This document shows, piece by piece, positions 1-8,928 of a stretch of DNA of 64,000 bases; the first letter of the stretch is position 1; every line of letters starts with the position of its first letter. A program made the position numbers and the translations under genes. Origin of the DNA: Siminovitchia acidinfaciens (GTDB lineage Bacteria > Bacillota > Bacilli > Bacillales > Bacillaceae_C); the NCBI RefSeq assembly GCF_003605385.1, contig NZ_QYTV02000001.1, forward strand, positions 62,001 through 126,000. Direction: 5' to 3'. Below the pieces are notes generated by a model that saw only the letters and a list, made by a program, of their open reading frames with translations, was not told the DNA's origin and searched no databases.

Positions 1-1658
1 TTGACGATGATGAAATCGCTGATATTATGAGAACCGCCATTGAGAAAAAGCGTTTTTACCGGATGAGAAATGGCACGTTCCTATCACTTGAAACAGATGA
101 ATTCCAATCGCTGCAGGAGCTGTTCACCGATCTGCGCGTCAGTAAGGATGAGTTGGCCCAGGGAAGCGTTCATGTCCCTATCTATCGTGGCCTGCAGGTG
201 GATGAGGCGCTTCGAACGAAAAAGCAGTATGATCCATCATTCAAAAAGCTTCTTGATCATCTAAAAAAACCGGGAGAGCAGACCTATTCGCTGCCTGAGG
301 GATTGCAGGCATCTATGAGGGAATACCAAAAAACCGGATACCAATGGTTCCGATCGCTATCCCACTATCATCTTGGCGGAATTTTGGCGGATGATATGGG
401 ATTAGGTAAAACATTGCAAAGCATCGCTTACCTTTTATCCGAAAAGGGAGAGAATCGTCATTTAATCGTAGCTCCGGCATCCTTGATTTATAACTGGCAG
501 AGTGAATGGAACAAGTTTGCCCCTGGGGTGAAAACAGCGGTTGTCTCTGGGGCACGGGAAGAAAGGGAGAAAGTCCTGGCATCGGGAGAGGCGGATGTTT
601 ATATCACTTCTTATTCCACGCTTAGGCAGGACATCGACCTATATAAAAATGAGCAATTCCACACGCTCATTTTGGATGAAGCACAATTTATCAAAAACCA
701 CACAACGAAGTCTGCGGCGGCCGTGAGAAGTATCCGGGCAACCCGGAAATTTGCTTTGAGTGGAACGCCAATTGAGAATTCAGTCGATGAATTGTGGGGA
801 ATCTTCCAGGCGATCATGCCAGGGCTATTTCCAGGTCTGAAAGATTTTAAAAAGCTTGAGCCAGAAAAAATCTCTCATATCATTAAGCCGTTTATTTTGC
901 GGAGGCTCAAATCAGACGTATTGAAGGAACTTCCGGAAAAAATAGAATCCACCCATATTACTGAACTGTCAAAGGAACAGAAAGAGTTGTATGTGGGCTA
1001 TTTGCAGCGGATTCAGGAGGAAACTGCAGCTTCGTTGCAGGGAGAAGGCTTCCAAAAAAGCCGGATGAAAATTTTAGCCGGAATTACACGCCTTCGCCAG
1101 CTTTGCTGTCACCCGTCACTTTTCTTGGAGAACTATGAGGGCAAGTCAGGTAAGTTGGAGCAGTTGATGGAAACTGTTAAAACTTCCATTGAGAATGGGA
1201 AAAAGCTTCTGATTTTTTCGCAGTTCACAAGCATGTTGGAAATTATCCAACAAGAGTTGATTAAAGCCGGATATCCTCACTTTTATTTGAACGGGAAGAC
1301 GCCTGCGCAGGAGCGGCTGAGAATGAGCGAGCAGTTCAACAATGGAGAGAATTCCATTTTTCTCATTTCGCTGAAGGCGGGAGGTACCGGTCTGAATCTG
1401 ACGGCGGCCGATACAGTCATCTTGTATGACCTGTGGTGGAATCCTGCGGTTGAGGATCAGGCAGCAGGCAGGGCCCACCGTTTCGGTCAAAAAAATGTTG
1501 TTCAAGTGATCCGGTTGATAACAAAAGGAACGATTGAAGAAAAGATTTATAAATTACAACAGAAGAAACGGGAGTTAATTGAACAGGTAATTCAGCCGGG
1601 CGAAACGATGCTTTCCAGTTTATCGGAAGAAGATATTAAAGAAATATTAAGTATGTAA
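1..1658 (+). CDS. SNF2-family DEAD/DEAH helicase, 3' part (YwqA-like)
   Basis: C-terminal part of a SWI2/SNF2 ATPase; the reading frame is open to the left edge, so the start lies outside the window. Counting from the first in-window Met (base 27), Walker A GLGKT is near residues 125-129, the DEAQ box at 217-220, SGTPIENS follows, and the helicase C domain carries SLKAGGTGLNLT and an arginine-finger region GRAHRFGQ. Bacterial members such as YwqA are about 900 residues with an N-terminal SWIM or helicase-associated region, so roughly 40% is missing here. The family remodels protein-DNA complexes or RNA polymerase using ATP; the precise target is unknown. A strong intrinsic terminator follows the stop. 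Confidence 0.93.
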   Translation, partial: DDDEIADIMRTAIEKKRFYRMRNGTFLSLETDEFQSLQELFTDLRVSKDELAQGSVHVPIYRGLQVDEALRTKKQYDPSFKKLLDHLKKPGEQTYSLPEGLQASMREYQKTGYQWFRSLSHYHLGGILADDMGLGKTLQSIAYLLSEKGENRHLIVAPASLIYNWQSEWNKFAPGVKTAVVSGAREEREKVLASGEADVYITSYSTLRQDIDLYKNEQFHTLILDEAQFIKNHTTKSAAAVRSIRATRKFALSGTPIENSVDELWGIFQAIMPGLFPGLKDFKKLEPEKISHIIKPFILRRLKSDVLKELPEKIESTHITELSKEQKELYVGYLQRIQEETAASLQGEGFQKSRMKILAGITRLRQLCCHPSLFLENYEGKSGKLEQLMETVKTSIENGKKLLIFSQFTSMLEIIQQELIKAGYPHFYLNGKTPAQERLRMSEQFNNGENSIFLISLKAGGTGLNLTAADTVILYDLWWNPAVEDQAAGRAHRFGQKNVVQVIRLITKGTIEEKIYKLQQKKRELIEQVIQPGETMLSSLSEEDIKEILSM

Positions 1659-1674
1659 GATGTTTAGTGAAATT

Positions 1675-1706
1675 AACAGCTGTCTTTTTTGATGGCTGTT
1701 TTTTTG
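1675..1706 (+). terminator. Intrinsic terminator of the SNF2 gene
   Basis: A 10-bp stem (AACAGCTGTC with GATGGCTGTT, two G-U pairs), a TTTTTT loop and a run of six T lie 16 bases after the helicase stop codon. Confidence 0.85.
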
Positions 1707-1740
1707 TATGCTGACAGGCGCAAAGAAGGGGGAATAAGCT

Positions 1741-1818
1741 GTGCACCCTTCAATGTTATACGATTGGGCGCCGGATGAAATGAATGAATTAATCGGCTTA
1801 ACATGCGGGAAGCCTTGA
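1741..1818 (+). CDS. Possible 25-residue small protein
   Basis: A GTG-started frame of 25 codons is preceded by AGAAGGGGG at about 7-8 bases. The product is short and acidic in the middle (WAPDEMNEL) with one Cys. No family is recognised. It lies between the helicase terminator and the katA promoter. It could be a real microprotein, a gene remnant or chance; the good ribosome site is the only positive evidence. Confidence 0.22.
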   Translation: MHPSMLYDWAPDEMNELIGLTCGKP

Positions 1819-1876
1819 GATAGCTTTCCCCTACTTTGTTGCATTTTATATTTTCCTAGATAATAATAATTTTAAC

Positions 1877-1929
1877 TTGAAAATGATTATCGTATGTGCT
1901 AATCTAATTGTAGATTATAATTATTATAA
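1877..1929 (+). promoter_or_regulatory. katA promoter with exact PerR box
   Basis: A sigma-A type promoter has TTGAAA at 1877-1882, a 17-base spacer and TAATCT at 1900-1905. Just downstream, 1915-1929 reads TTATAATTATTATAA, a perfect 7-1-7 inverted repeat that equals the PerR consensus TTATAATNATTATAA. Its position over the start site suits repression by PerR and induction by peroxide. A tiny frame (5 codons, TTG start after GAAGGGGG) follows at about 1946; I do not call it a gene. Confidence 0.85.
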
Positions 1930-2105
1930 AGAAGGGGGCGGAAATTGGTAAAGAAAAATTAGACCTCCAGTAAAAGATACCCCAAAAACTATAAAACTTT
2001 CTAGAGAGATAATTTATGTTAAATTTGCAGTCAATTGGCAATTTTGTGTTAAAATGAAAGTAACAACAGGTGTAACCTATAAAATAAAAAGAGGAGTGAA
2101 ATCTA

Positions 2106-3593
2106 GTGAGTGAAGATCAAAAAAAGAAAAAGTTAACAACAGCTGCGGGGGCGCCGGTCACTGACAATCAAGATTCTTTAACTGCTGGACCAAGGGGCCC
2201 AATGTTATTACAAGATGTATGGTTTTTAGAAAAGATGGCCCATTTTGATCGGGAAGTCATCCCTGAACGCCGCATGCATGCAAAAGGATCAGGTGCTTAT
2301 GGGACCTTTACCGTTACGCATGATATTTCCCAGTATACGAAGGCAAAAATTTTCTCTGAAGTAGGGAAAAAAACCGATATGTTCGTTCGCTTTTCAACTG
2401 TAGCAGGTGAGCGCGGTGCTGCAGATGCGGAGCGGGATATACGTGGATTCGCTGTAAGGTTCTATACAGAAGAAGGTAACTGGGACATTGTTGGAAACAA
2501 TACTCCTGTATTCTTTTTCAGAGATCCGCTAAAATTCCCAGATCTTAACCATGCAGTGAAGCGAGACCCGCGCACGAATATGAGAAGCGCAAATAATAAT
2601 TGGGACTTTTGGTCGTCATTGCCTGAAGCGCTTCACCAAGTGACGATTGTCATGAGTGACCGCGGAATTCCGAAGTCTTACCGACATATGCATGGGTTTG
2701 GAAGTCATACATTTAGCATGATTAATGCGGAGAATGAACGTGTTTGGGTCAAGTTTCACTTCCGGTCTCAACAAGGGATCGAAAATTTGACCGATGAGGA
2801 AGCTATTGAACTTGTTGGTAAAGATCGTGAGAGTCATCAGAGGGATTTATATGAAAATATCGAAGAAGGAAACTTTCCTAAATGGAAGATGTATATCCAA
2901 GTGATGACAGAAGAGCAGGCTGAAAAAATGCCATACAATCCATTCGACCTTACGAAAGTATGGTATAAAGGTGATTTCCCTCTCATTGAGGTTGGAGAAT
3001 TTGAACTGAATAAAAATCCGGATAACTATTTTGCAGAAGTTGAACAAGCGGCATTTACACCTGCCAACGTCGTCCCTGGAATCGGTTTTTCACCGGACAG
3101 AATGCTTCAAGGGCGTCTATTCTCATACGGAGATGCTCAGCGTTATCGTCTTGGTGTAAACCACCATCAGATTCCTGTGAACCAGCCGAGATGCCCAGTG
3201 CATAGTTTCCACCGTGATGGGGCGATGAGGGTTGATGGAAATATGGGCAGCACTCTCCACTATGAGCCAAATAGCTATGGAGAGTGGCAAGAACAGCGGG
3301 AACATCAAGAACCTCCTCTTGCTCTTCATGGAGCAGCCGACCGCTGGAATTTCAGGGAAGATGATGATAACTACTATGAACAGCCTGGAAAGCTTTTCAA
3401 CTTGATGAGCAAAGAACAGCAACAGGCATTATTTTTAAACACCGCCGCGAACATTGGGCCAGCAGATAAACATATTCAAATCCGCCATATTATCAATTGC
3501 TTTAAGGCAGACCCAGCGTACGGACAAGGTGTCGCGGATGCTCTTGAAATTCCTTGGAGTGAGATAGAAGCTGAATTGGGAGTTCGTAATTAA
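2106..3593 (+). CDS. katA: Vegetative catalase KatA (small-subunit haem catalase)
   Basis: Decomposes hydrogen peroxide to water and oxygen in the cytoplasm. The 495-residue length fits clade 3 small-subunit catalases. Visible active-site features are distal His58 in [10 protein letters not shown], Asn131 in VGNNTPVFF, and the proximal haem-ligand Tyr341 in [14 protein letters not shown]. The start is GTG behind AGAGGAG. It is transcribed alone from a promoter with an exact PerR box about 180 bases upstream, the arrangement known for B. subtilis katA. Codon use resembles its neighbours and there is no sign of damage. Confidence 0.98.
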   Translation: MSEDQKKKKLTTAAGAPVTDNQDSLTAGPRGPMLLQDVWFLEKMAHFDREVIPERRMHAKGSGAYGTFTVTHDISQYTKAKIFSEVGKKTDMFVRFSTVAGERGAADAERDIRGFAVRFYTEEGNWDIVGNNTPVFFFRDPLKFPDLNHAVKRDPRTNMRSANNNWDFWSSLPEALHQVTIVMSDRGIPKSYRHMHGFGSHTFSMINAENERVWVKFHFRSQQGIENLTDEEAIELVGKDRESHQRDLYENIEEGNFPKWKMYIQVMTEEQAEKMPYNPFDLTKVWYKGDFPLIEVGEFELNKNPDNYFAEVEQAAFTPANVVPGIGFSPDRMLQGRLFSYGDAQRYRLGVNHHQIPVNQPRCPVHSFHRDGAMRVDGNMGSTLHYEPNSYGEWQEQREHQEPPLALHGAADRWNFREDDDNYYEQPGKLFNLMSKEQQQALFLNTAANIGPADKHIQIRHIINCFKADPAYGQGVADALEIPWSEIEAELGVRN

Positions 3594-4016
3594 TTAGGAT
3601 CATCTAGTAAAAAAGCTTCTATAAAGGTCAATTTGTGGCGCCAAACCTGCCACGCATATAAACTGGTTCGGAAAATGGGACAATCATCGCTGAAGGGCTT
3701 GGATTCGGGAGTCTTGCGGATACGATTAACTCCTAATAATAATTAAAAAAGAGAGGTATCGTTAACTGACGGTGTCCTCCATGTAATTGTATTTTTCTCA
3801 GACCCCTAGCAAAGCTGGGGGTCTGTTTGCTTATGGATATCGAATGCTTCCTCTGCATGTAAATAGCTAGTTTCATAGGGCTTGTGGAAAGGACGTTTTC
3901 ATTTGAAATCAGCCGATCAACAAAACGATGGCTATTAACAAATTTACTTTTTGTGTAAAACCGTAATTAATAAGAGGGCACTGTCAGGCATATGATGAAC
4001 TGAGGGAGGATACGTT
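3594..4016. other. Intergenic region katA-thrC with one terminator
   Basis: No convincing gene is seen in these 423 bases. About 3646-3745 shows short open stretches (for example GTIIAEGLGFGSLADTINS in one frame) that might be a gene remnant, but there is no start or ribosome site. The hairpin listed separately at 3800-3832 is the only clear structure. The last 150 bases hold no promoter I could place with confidence. Confidence 0.5.
3800..3832 (+). terminator. Hairpin terminator downstream of katA
   Basis: An 11-bp stem (AGACCCCTAGC with GCTGGGGGTCT, one G-U pair) and an AAA loop are followed by a weak T-rich tail (GTTTGCTT). It lies about 200 bases after the katA stop, so it may end katA or an unrecognised short transcript. 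Confidence 0.6.
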
Positions 4017-5246
4017 ATGACGTTTAGTTTCGTGACACAACTGTCTTGTTCCAAATGTTCACATGTCTACAGTTCTGATTTAATTCATCAGCTTTGCAAA
4101 TGCGGTTTTCCTCTGCTTGTGGATTATGACTTGGAAGCTTTGGCAAAAGTTTTAAAACCCAAGGATCTATTAGAAAGAAGTCATGATCTTTGGCGATATC
4201 ACGAGCTGCTGCCGATTAAAAGGCCTGAGAATGTCGTATCTCTGGGGGAAGGGATGACGCCATTGCTCCCAATGCCAAAGCTCGGCGCTGATATGGGTAT
4301 TTCGCATTTATATATGAAAGATGAAGGAATGGCGCCCACCGGAACTTTTAAAGCGCGTGGTGCAGCAGTGGGGGTTTCGAAAGCAAAGGAGTTGGGCGTC
4401 AAAGGATTGGTGATGCCGACAAATGGAAATGCAGGAGCCGCCTGGTCCGTCTTTTCATCGAGGGCAGGAATTAAGTCTGTGATCATTATGCCGAAGGATG
4501 CCCCAGCAATGATCCGTTCAGAAGTGGCCGCCGCCAATTCCAATTTATTTTTAGTTGATGGATTAATCAGTGATGCAGGAAGAATTGCAGCGAAGGCTGC
4601 TGCTGATTTCCAATTATATGATGTTTCCACGTTGAAAGAGCCGTATCGGATCGAAGGAAAGAAGACGATGGGACTTGAAATTGTGGAGCAGCTTGGTTGG
4701 GAAACGCCGGACGTCATTATATATCCGGCGGGCGGTGGAGTCGGACTTATTGCCATTCATAAGGCGTTTAAGGAGCTTGAAAAACTTGGCTGGCTGAATT
4801 CCGGTAGAATGCCTAGGTTCGTTGCTGTTCAGGCGGAAGGCTGCGCACCCATCGTTAAGGCCTGGGATGAGAAGAAAAGAGAATCGGAGTTTTGGCCCGA
4901 TTCGCGGACGGTTGCCTTTGGTATTAATGTACCCAAGGCATTGGGGGATTTTCTAGTTCTACAGGCAATCTATGAAACAAATGGATGTGCATTGGCTGTA
5001 GGAGATGATGAGATACTGGGTGAGCAAAAGCATATTGTCGGGAAAGAAGGAGCTTTTATCTGTCCTGAAGGGGCAGCTGCATTTTTAGCAGCACGGAAGC
5101 TCAGAGAATCCGGATGGATAAGAGAGAACGAGAGAGTGGTTGTAATCAATACAGGAATGGGCTTGAAATATATGGACAATGAGAATATTAACCTGCCTGT
5201 ACTGCGGGCTGATGAGGATATCGCCAGTCTTCCAGTATTGCCATAA
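4017..5246 (+). CDS. thrC: Threonine synthase, zinc-ribbon form
   Basis: PLP-dependent fold-type II enzyme that would convert O-phosphohomoserine to threonine. The PLP lysine is Lys112 in PTGTFKARG, a NGNAGAA loop follows and the phosphate loop is AGGGVG. Unlike the short (about 350 aa) ThrC of B. subtilis, this 409-residue protein has an N-terminal Cys cluster (Cys11, 14, 27, 29) typical of a zinc ribbon. It is not beside hom or thrB; its partner, 39 bases downstream, is an amino-acid/dicarboxylate symporter. It could therefore be a second, specialised copy or a related lyase acting on an imported amino acid. Start ATG behind AGGGAGGA. Confidence 0.82.
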   Translation: MTFSFVTQLSCSKCSHVYSSDLIHQLCKCGFPLLVDYDLEALAKVLKPKDLLERSHDLWRYHELLPIKRPENVVSLGEGMTPLLPMPKLGADMGISHLYMKDEGMAPTGTFKARGAAVGVSKAKELGVKGLVMPTNGNAGAAWSVFSSRAGIKSVIIMPKDAPAMIRSEVAAANSNLFLVDGLISDAGRIAAKAAADFQLYDVSTLKEPYRIEGKKTMGLEIVEQLGWETPDVIIYPAGGGVGLIAIHKAFKELEKLGWLNSGRMPRFVAVQAEGCAPIVKAWDEKKRESEFWPDSRTVAFGINVPKALGDFLVLQAIYETNGCALAVGDDEILGEQKHIVGKEGAFICPEGAAAFLAARKLRESGWIRENERVVVINTGMGLKYMDNENINLPVLRADEDIASLPVLP

Positions 5247-5285
5247 CGTTCTTCCCTCGCTATAGCAATACGAGGAGGGCTTATC

Positions 5286-6491
5286 ATGAAAAAGAATTTC
5301 ATGCTTCAAATCTTCGCGGCCTTTATCCTTGCTATAATTGCCGGAATTATTTTTGGAGAAAGAGCAACCGTTGTCCAGCCATTGGGTGATCTGTTTTTAA
5401 GGCTTATTAAGTTTATTATTGTTCCATTGATTCTATCGACAATTGTAGTTGGTGTGACCAGTGCGGGCAGTATAAAAAAGCTGGGGAATCTGGGTGGAAA
5501 AGCGATTGGATATTTTCTTGTCACGAGCTTTATTGCCATTGCAATCGGCTTGTTTGCCGGATTTGTTTTTCAGCCGGGGGCGGGTGTGGAACTTACTGTA
5601 CCGACTTCTGAAGTGGAAGCCCTGGAAACAGGGGGCGTCATTGCGACATTATTGAATATTATTCCCACGAATCCAATCGAAGCGTTAACTACCGGAGCAG
5701 TTCTGCAGATCATTTTCTTTGCGATCTTTCTTGGGATTGGCATTTCGCTTGTCGGGGAAAAGGCCCAGCCCGTCCAGCAGTTTTTTGAAGGCCTATCAGA
5801 AGTGATGTATAAAATTACGGGAATTATAATGAAACTTGTTCCGCTTGGTATTTTCGGCTTACTTGCACCGATTGTTGGGACGTATGGACCTTCTGTGCTC
5901 ATGCCGCTGATCAAAGTGATTATTGCAATGGTGGTCGCGGTCATCGTTCATGTCGCGCTCATTTATTCGGCCGCAGTCAAGACGCTTGGAAAAATGAATC
6001 CCTACCACTTTTTCAAAGGAATTTTTCCTGCGGCATCCGTTGCCTTTGCTACATGCAGCAGTTCGGGTACCTTGCCTGTCACAATGAAAAACACCCAGGA
6101 AAACCTGGGAGTCTCTAAAGAAACAAGCAGTTTCGTCCTGCCGCTCGGAGCAACGATCAATATGGATGGAACAGCAATATATCAAGGGATTGCGGTCATG
6201 TTCATTGCGCAATATTTCGGTGTGGAGCTGACAATGGCTCAAATATTGATTGTCGCGTTGATGGGAACGCTGGCTTCCATCGGGGCAGCGGGAGTTCCGG
6301 GCGCCGGATTAATCATGCTGACGATGGTATTAACAGCAGTTAATCTACCTTTGGAAGGAATCGCTCTGATTGCTGGGATAGACCGTATCCTCGACATGTT
6401 TAGGACTTCAGTAAACATTATGGGAGATGCTTCCGCCTGCGTTGTGGTGGAAGGAGGAAAAGCCAAAGCAGCAGTCAAGAAGGGAGCCTGA
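5286..6491 (+). CDS. Dicarboxylate/amino acid:cation symporter (DAACS, GltP/GltT type)
   Basis: Membrane carrier of 401 residues with eight transmembrane helices and two re-entrant hairpins expected. Family signatures visible are the serine-rich hairpin CSSSGTLPVT, the TM7 motif NMDGTA, the hairpin-2 loop GVPGAG and the TM8 motif RTSVNIMGDA with its Arg and Asp. It imports glutamate, aspartate, dicarboxylates or small neutral amino acids with protons or sodium; the substrate cannot be read from sequence. The start ATG follows GAGGAGGG and lies 39 bases after thrC, so the two are probably cotranscribed and end at the terminator at 6507. Confidence 0.92.
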   Translation: MKKNFMLQIFAAFILAIIAGIIFGERATVVQPLGDLFLRLIKFIIVPLILSTIVVGVTSAGSIKKLGNLGGKAIGYFLVTSFIAIAIGLFAGFVFQPGAGVELTVPTSEVEALETGGVIATLLNIIPTNPIEALTTGAVLQIIFFAIFLGIGISLVGEKAQPVQQFFEGLSEVMYKITGIIMKLVPLGIFGLLAPIVGTYGPSVLMPLIKVIIAMVVAVIVHVALIYSAAVKTLGKMNPYHFFKGIFPAASVAFATCSSSGTLPVTMKNTQENLGVSKETSSFVLPLGATINMDGTAIYQGIAVMFIAQYFGVELTMAQILIVALMGTLASIGAAGVPGAGLIMLTMVLTAVNLPLEGIALIAGIDRILDMFRTSVNIMGDASACVVVEGGKAKAAVKKGA

Positions 6492-6506
6492 GGAACGTAT
6501 AAAACG

Positions 6507-6536
6507 GCGCGGGAAATTGAATTCCTGCGCTTTTTT
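6507..6536 (+). terminator. Intrinsic terminator after the symporter
   Basis: A 9-bp stem (GCGCGGGAA with TTCCTGCGC, one G-U pair), a 6-base loop and TTTTTT lie 15 bases after the stop codon. Confidence 0.88.
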
Positions 6537-6625
6537 GTTGAAAAAAAACCTTATCATTCTGGGGATCAGAGATCAAAGCGCCTGTAACCCAGTGTCTTCG
6601 TATGCTTATCCCGACGAGGAGGTTT

Positions 6626-7160
6626 AAGTGACCGAGTCGTCTGAAAAAACCTTTCGCGGTAACTAAGAGATGGCCTAAGTGACCGAGTTGTCGGAAAAAG
6701 CTCCGTCCGGGAAACTAAGCGGAGGTCTAAGTGACCGAGTCATCGGAAAAAGCTCCGTCCGGGAAACTAAGCGGAGGTCTAAGTGACCGAGTCATCGGAA
6801 AAAGCTCCGTCCCGGTAACTAAGCGGAGGTCTAAGTGACCGAGCCGTCGGAAAAAGCTCCGTCCGGGAAACTAAGCGGAGGTCTAAGTGACCGAGTCGTC
6901 GGGAAAATCTCCGTCCCGGTAACTAAGCGGAGGTCTAAGTGACCGAGCCGTCGGGAAAATCTCCGTCCCGGTAACTAAGCGGAGGTCTAAGTTACCGAGT
7001 CGTCGGGAAAATCTCCGTCCCGGTAACTAAGCGGAGGTCTAAGTGACCGAGTCATTGGAAAAATCTCCGTCCCGGTAACTAAGAGAAGGCCTAAGTGACC
7101 GAGTCATCTAAAAAAATGCTGCCCCAGTCACTAAGTATGGCAATAAGTGATTGGGACAGC
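6626..7160. repeat. Tandem array of a 52-bp unit, about 10 copies
   Basis: The phrase AAGTGACCGAG recurs at 6626, 6677, 6729, 6781, 6833, 6885, 6937, 6989, 7041, 7093 and, degenerate, 7145: a strict 52-base period after the first unit (51). Units differ by a few bases. The period is not a multiple of three and stops occur in every frame, so it is non-coding. Each junction has an imperfect inverted repeat (CGGTAACT ... AGTGACCG). The right end finishes in a longer hairpin, 7118-7132 with 7146-7160 (15-bp stem with wobble or mismatch). It lies between the symporter terminator and pyrP. Confidence 0.95.
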
Positions 7161-7381
7161 GAAAAAAATCGTAAACAGAGTTCCTTGTGAGCAACCGTCC
7201 AAACTTGAAACGAGATAACAAAATTTTGTACAAGAAGCTGGGTTGGTCTGTTCTATATGAAACGGGCTGCCAAATGGGGAATGCAAATCCTGGATGGGCA
7301 AAGAGTCGACTCATTTAAAGCCAGCCTTTTGTTAGTTGGACTACTGATCAACCCATTTTCATTCCACGAAAAGCTGAAACT

Positions 7382-8662
7382 CTATTCATTCGTCAATTTC
7401 AATTTTTCCAACAGCCTAAAGAATAGGCTCAAGATAATCGCAACAACAGTTGCAAGTCCCATTCCTGATAAAGGAACGTTCCCGATTTTGATGGATGCTC
7501 CGCTGATTCCGATGGCAAGAACCACACAAGTCAAAATCATGTTGTGTGAGATGTTGTAATCCACGTTTGCTTCAACAAGCATACGGATACCGCTGACCGC
7601 AATGATTCCGAATAAGAGCAGCGAAATACCGCCCATGACCGGAGTCGGGATGGAAGAGATCAAAGCTGCCAATTTTCCGCAGAAAGAGAGCAGGACAGCG
7701 ATGACTGCAGCAATTCCAATAATCCAGGTGGAATATACACGGGTGATGGCCAAGACGCCGATATTTTCTCCATAAGTCGTATTCGGCGTTGAACCGACAA
7801 AGCTGGAAATGATTGTTGAAATACCGTTACTCATCATTGATCGGTCAAGCCCTGGATCTTTGACTAAATCCTTTTTTACAATATTGCCGGTTACAACAAG
7901 GTGGCCGATATGTTCCGGCACAAGTACAAGGGCCGCAGGAAGGATCAGCAAGATATCTGCCCAATTGAATTTCATTGCATAATAAGTCGGAGCGGAAATC
8001 CAGGCAGCTTCGCGAACAGCCGTCAAGTCCACCATATTCATCGAAAGGGCAATGATATAACCCGAGACAATGCCAAGGAGAATCGGAATGATTTTCAAAA
8101 AGCCGCGCATCGTGACCCAGCAGACAATTGTGATGCCGAGAGTAAGCAAGGATACGGTGATCACTTGTGGATCCGTCGCCCATGTATCAGGTGCGTCGGC
8201 GGGCTTCACTAATCCAGCCATGTTAGCTGCAACGGGAACAAGTTCCAGACCAATTACGGCCACAATGGCTCCCATAGCTGCAGGAGGAAAAATGACATCG
8301 ATCCAGGCGGTTCCTACAACCTTGACAATCAATGCAACGATAACGAGCGTCACGCCGACCGCAAGGAACCCTCCAAGTGCATAAGCATAGCCTTCCCCGC
8401 CCGTGTATTTGGACAATACGGCAAAGACAGGGGAAAGAAAGGCAAAGCTTGATCCAAGATAAGCAGGAATTTTTCCTTTTGTAATAAAAATATAAAGCAG
8501 TGTGCCAAGACCATTCATCAACAGGATGGTCGCAGGGTCCACTTGAAACAGGAGTGGTACGAGGACGGTGGAACCGAACATGGCAAATAGATGTTGGAAA
8601 CTGAGCGGAAGGCTCTGCAAGATGGGTAAACGCTCATCTACCTGGATTTCTCTTTGACTCAT
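7382..8662 (-). CDS. pyrP: Uracil permease PyrP (NCS2 family)
   Basis: Uracil:proton symporter of the nucleobase-cation-symporter-2 family, about 426 residues with 12-14 membrane segments. The signature TTYGENIGVLAITRVYS is characteristic of uracil permeases. The frame can be extended 20 codons upstream, but the Met at 8662 has GGAGAG at the right distance and starts MSQREIQVDERLP, so I use it. In B. subtilis pyrP is part of the pyr operon; here it stands alone with its own PyrR-type attenuator upstream, which argues strongly for pyrimidine-controlled uracil uptake. No following gene on this strand appears to be cotranscribed. Confidence 0.95.
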   Translation of the reverse strand: MSQREIQVDERLPILQSLPLSFQHLFAMFGSTVLVPLLFQVDPATILLMNGLGTLLYIFITKGKIPAYLGSSFAFLSPVFAVLSKYTGGEGYAYALGGFLAVGVTLVIVALIVKVVGTAWIDVIFPPAAMGAIVAVIGLELVPVAANMAGLVKPADAPDTWATDPQVITVSLLTLGITIVCWVTMRGFLKIIPILLGIVSGYIIALSMNMVDLTAVREAAWISAPTYYAMKFNWADILLILPAALVLVPEHIGHLVVTGNIVKKDLVKDPGLDRSMMSNGISTIISSFVGSTPNTTYGENIGVLAITRVYSTWIIGIAAVIAVLLSFCGKLAALISSIPTPVMGGISLLLFGIIAVSGIRMLVEANVDYNISHNMILTCVVLAIGISGASIKIGNVPLSGMGLATVVAIILSLFFRLLEKLKLTNE

Positions 8663-8691
8663 TCTTTTCTCTCCAATACAAGTTATTTGGT

Positions 8692-8868
8692 TAAACAAAA
8701 AGCACCTTACCCAAAAAGGCAAGGTGCTTGGTTATAATTCCACAGCAAAATTGACACGCAAAAGTCCTATTTTGCGCGCGCACCTTGTCAGCCTCACGGG
8801 ACTGTTTTAAAGGTATTCTTAGTTATAATTGTCAAAAATATTATGTCAGCTGTTATATTGAATGTCAA
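8692..8868 (-). promoter_or_regulatory. pyrP promoter and PyrR attenuator leader
   Basis: On the minus strand a promoter has TTGACA (8868-8863), a 17-base spacer and CATAAT (8845-8840). The leader contains AGTCCCGTGAGGCT at 8803-8790, which matches the PyrR binding-loop consensus ARUCCNGNGAGGYU at every position. Just before the gene there is a terminator hairpin, AAGCACCTTGCC with GGTAAGGTGCTT (8729-8700, one mismatch), followed by TTTTGTTT. Known mechanism: PyrR with UMP binds the loop, blocks the antiterminator and lets the terminator form. Confidence 0.93.
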
Positions 8869-8928
8869 TCTTTTTTTGTCTAAAGTATAAAATTGTTGTC
8901 AAAACATATCCGCTAACTATCGGAATTT

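Noticed and set aside
4199-4756. Minus-strand 185-residue frame inside thrC
   Set aside because: Shadow of a clearly coding plus-strand gene, low-complexity composition, no ribosome site.
6626-7160. CRISPR array in the 52-bp tandem repeat
   Set aside because: Units are contiguous with no unique spacers, and no cas genes are in the window.
7257-7559. Plus-strand 100-residue frame at the end of pyrP
   Set aside because: Mostly antisense to pyrP; the remaining part has no recognisable domain.
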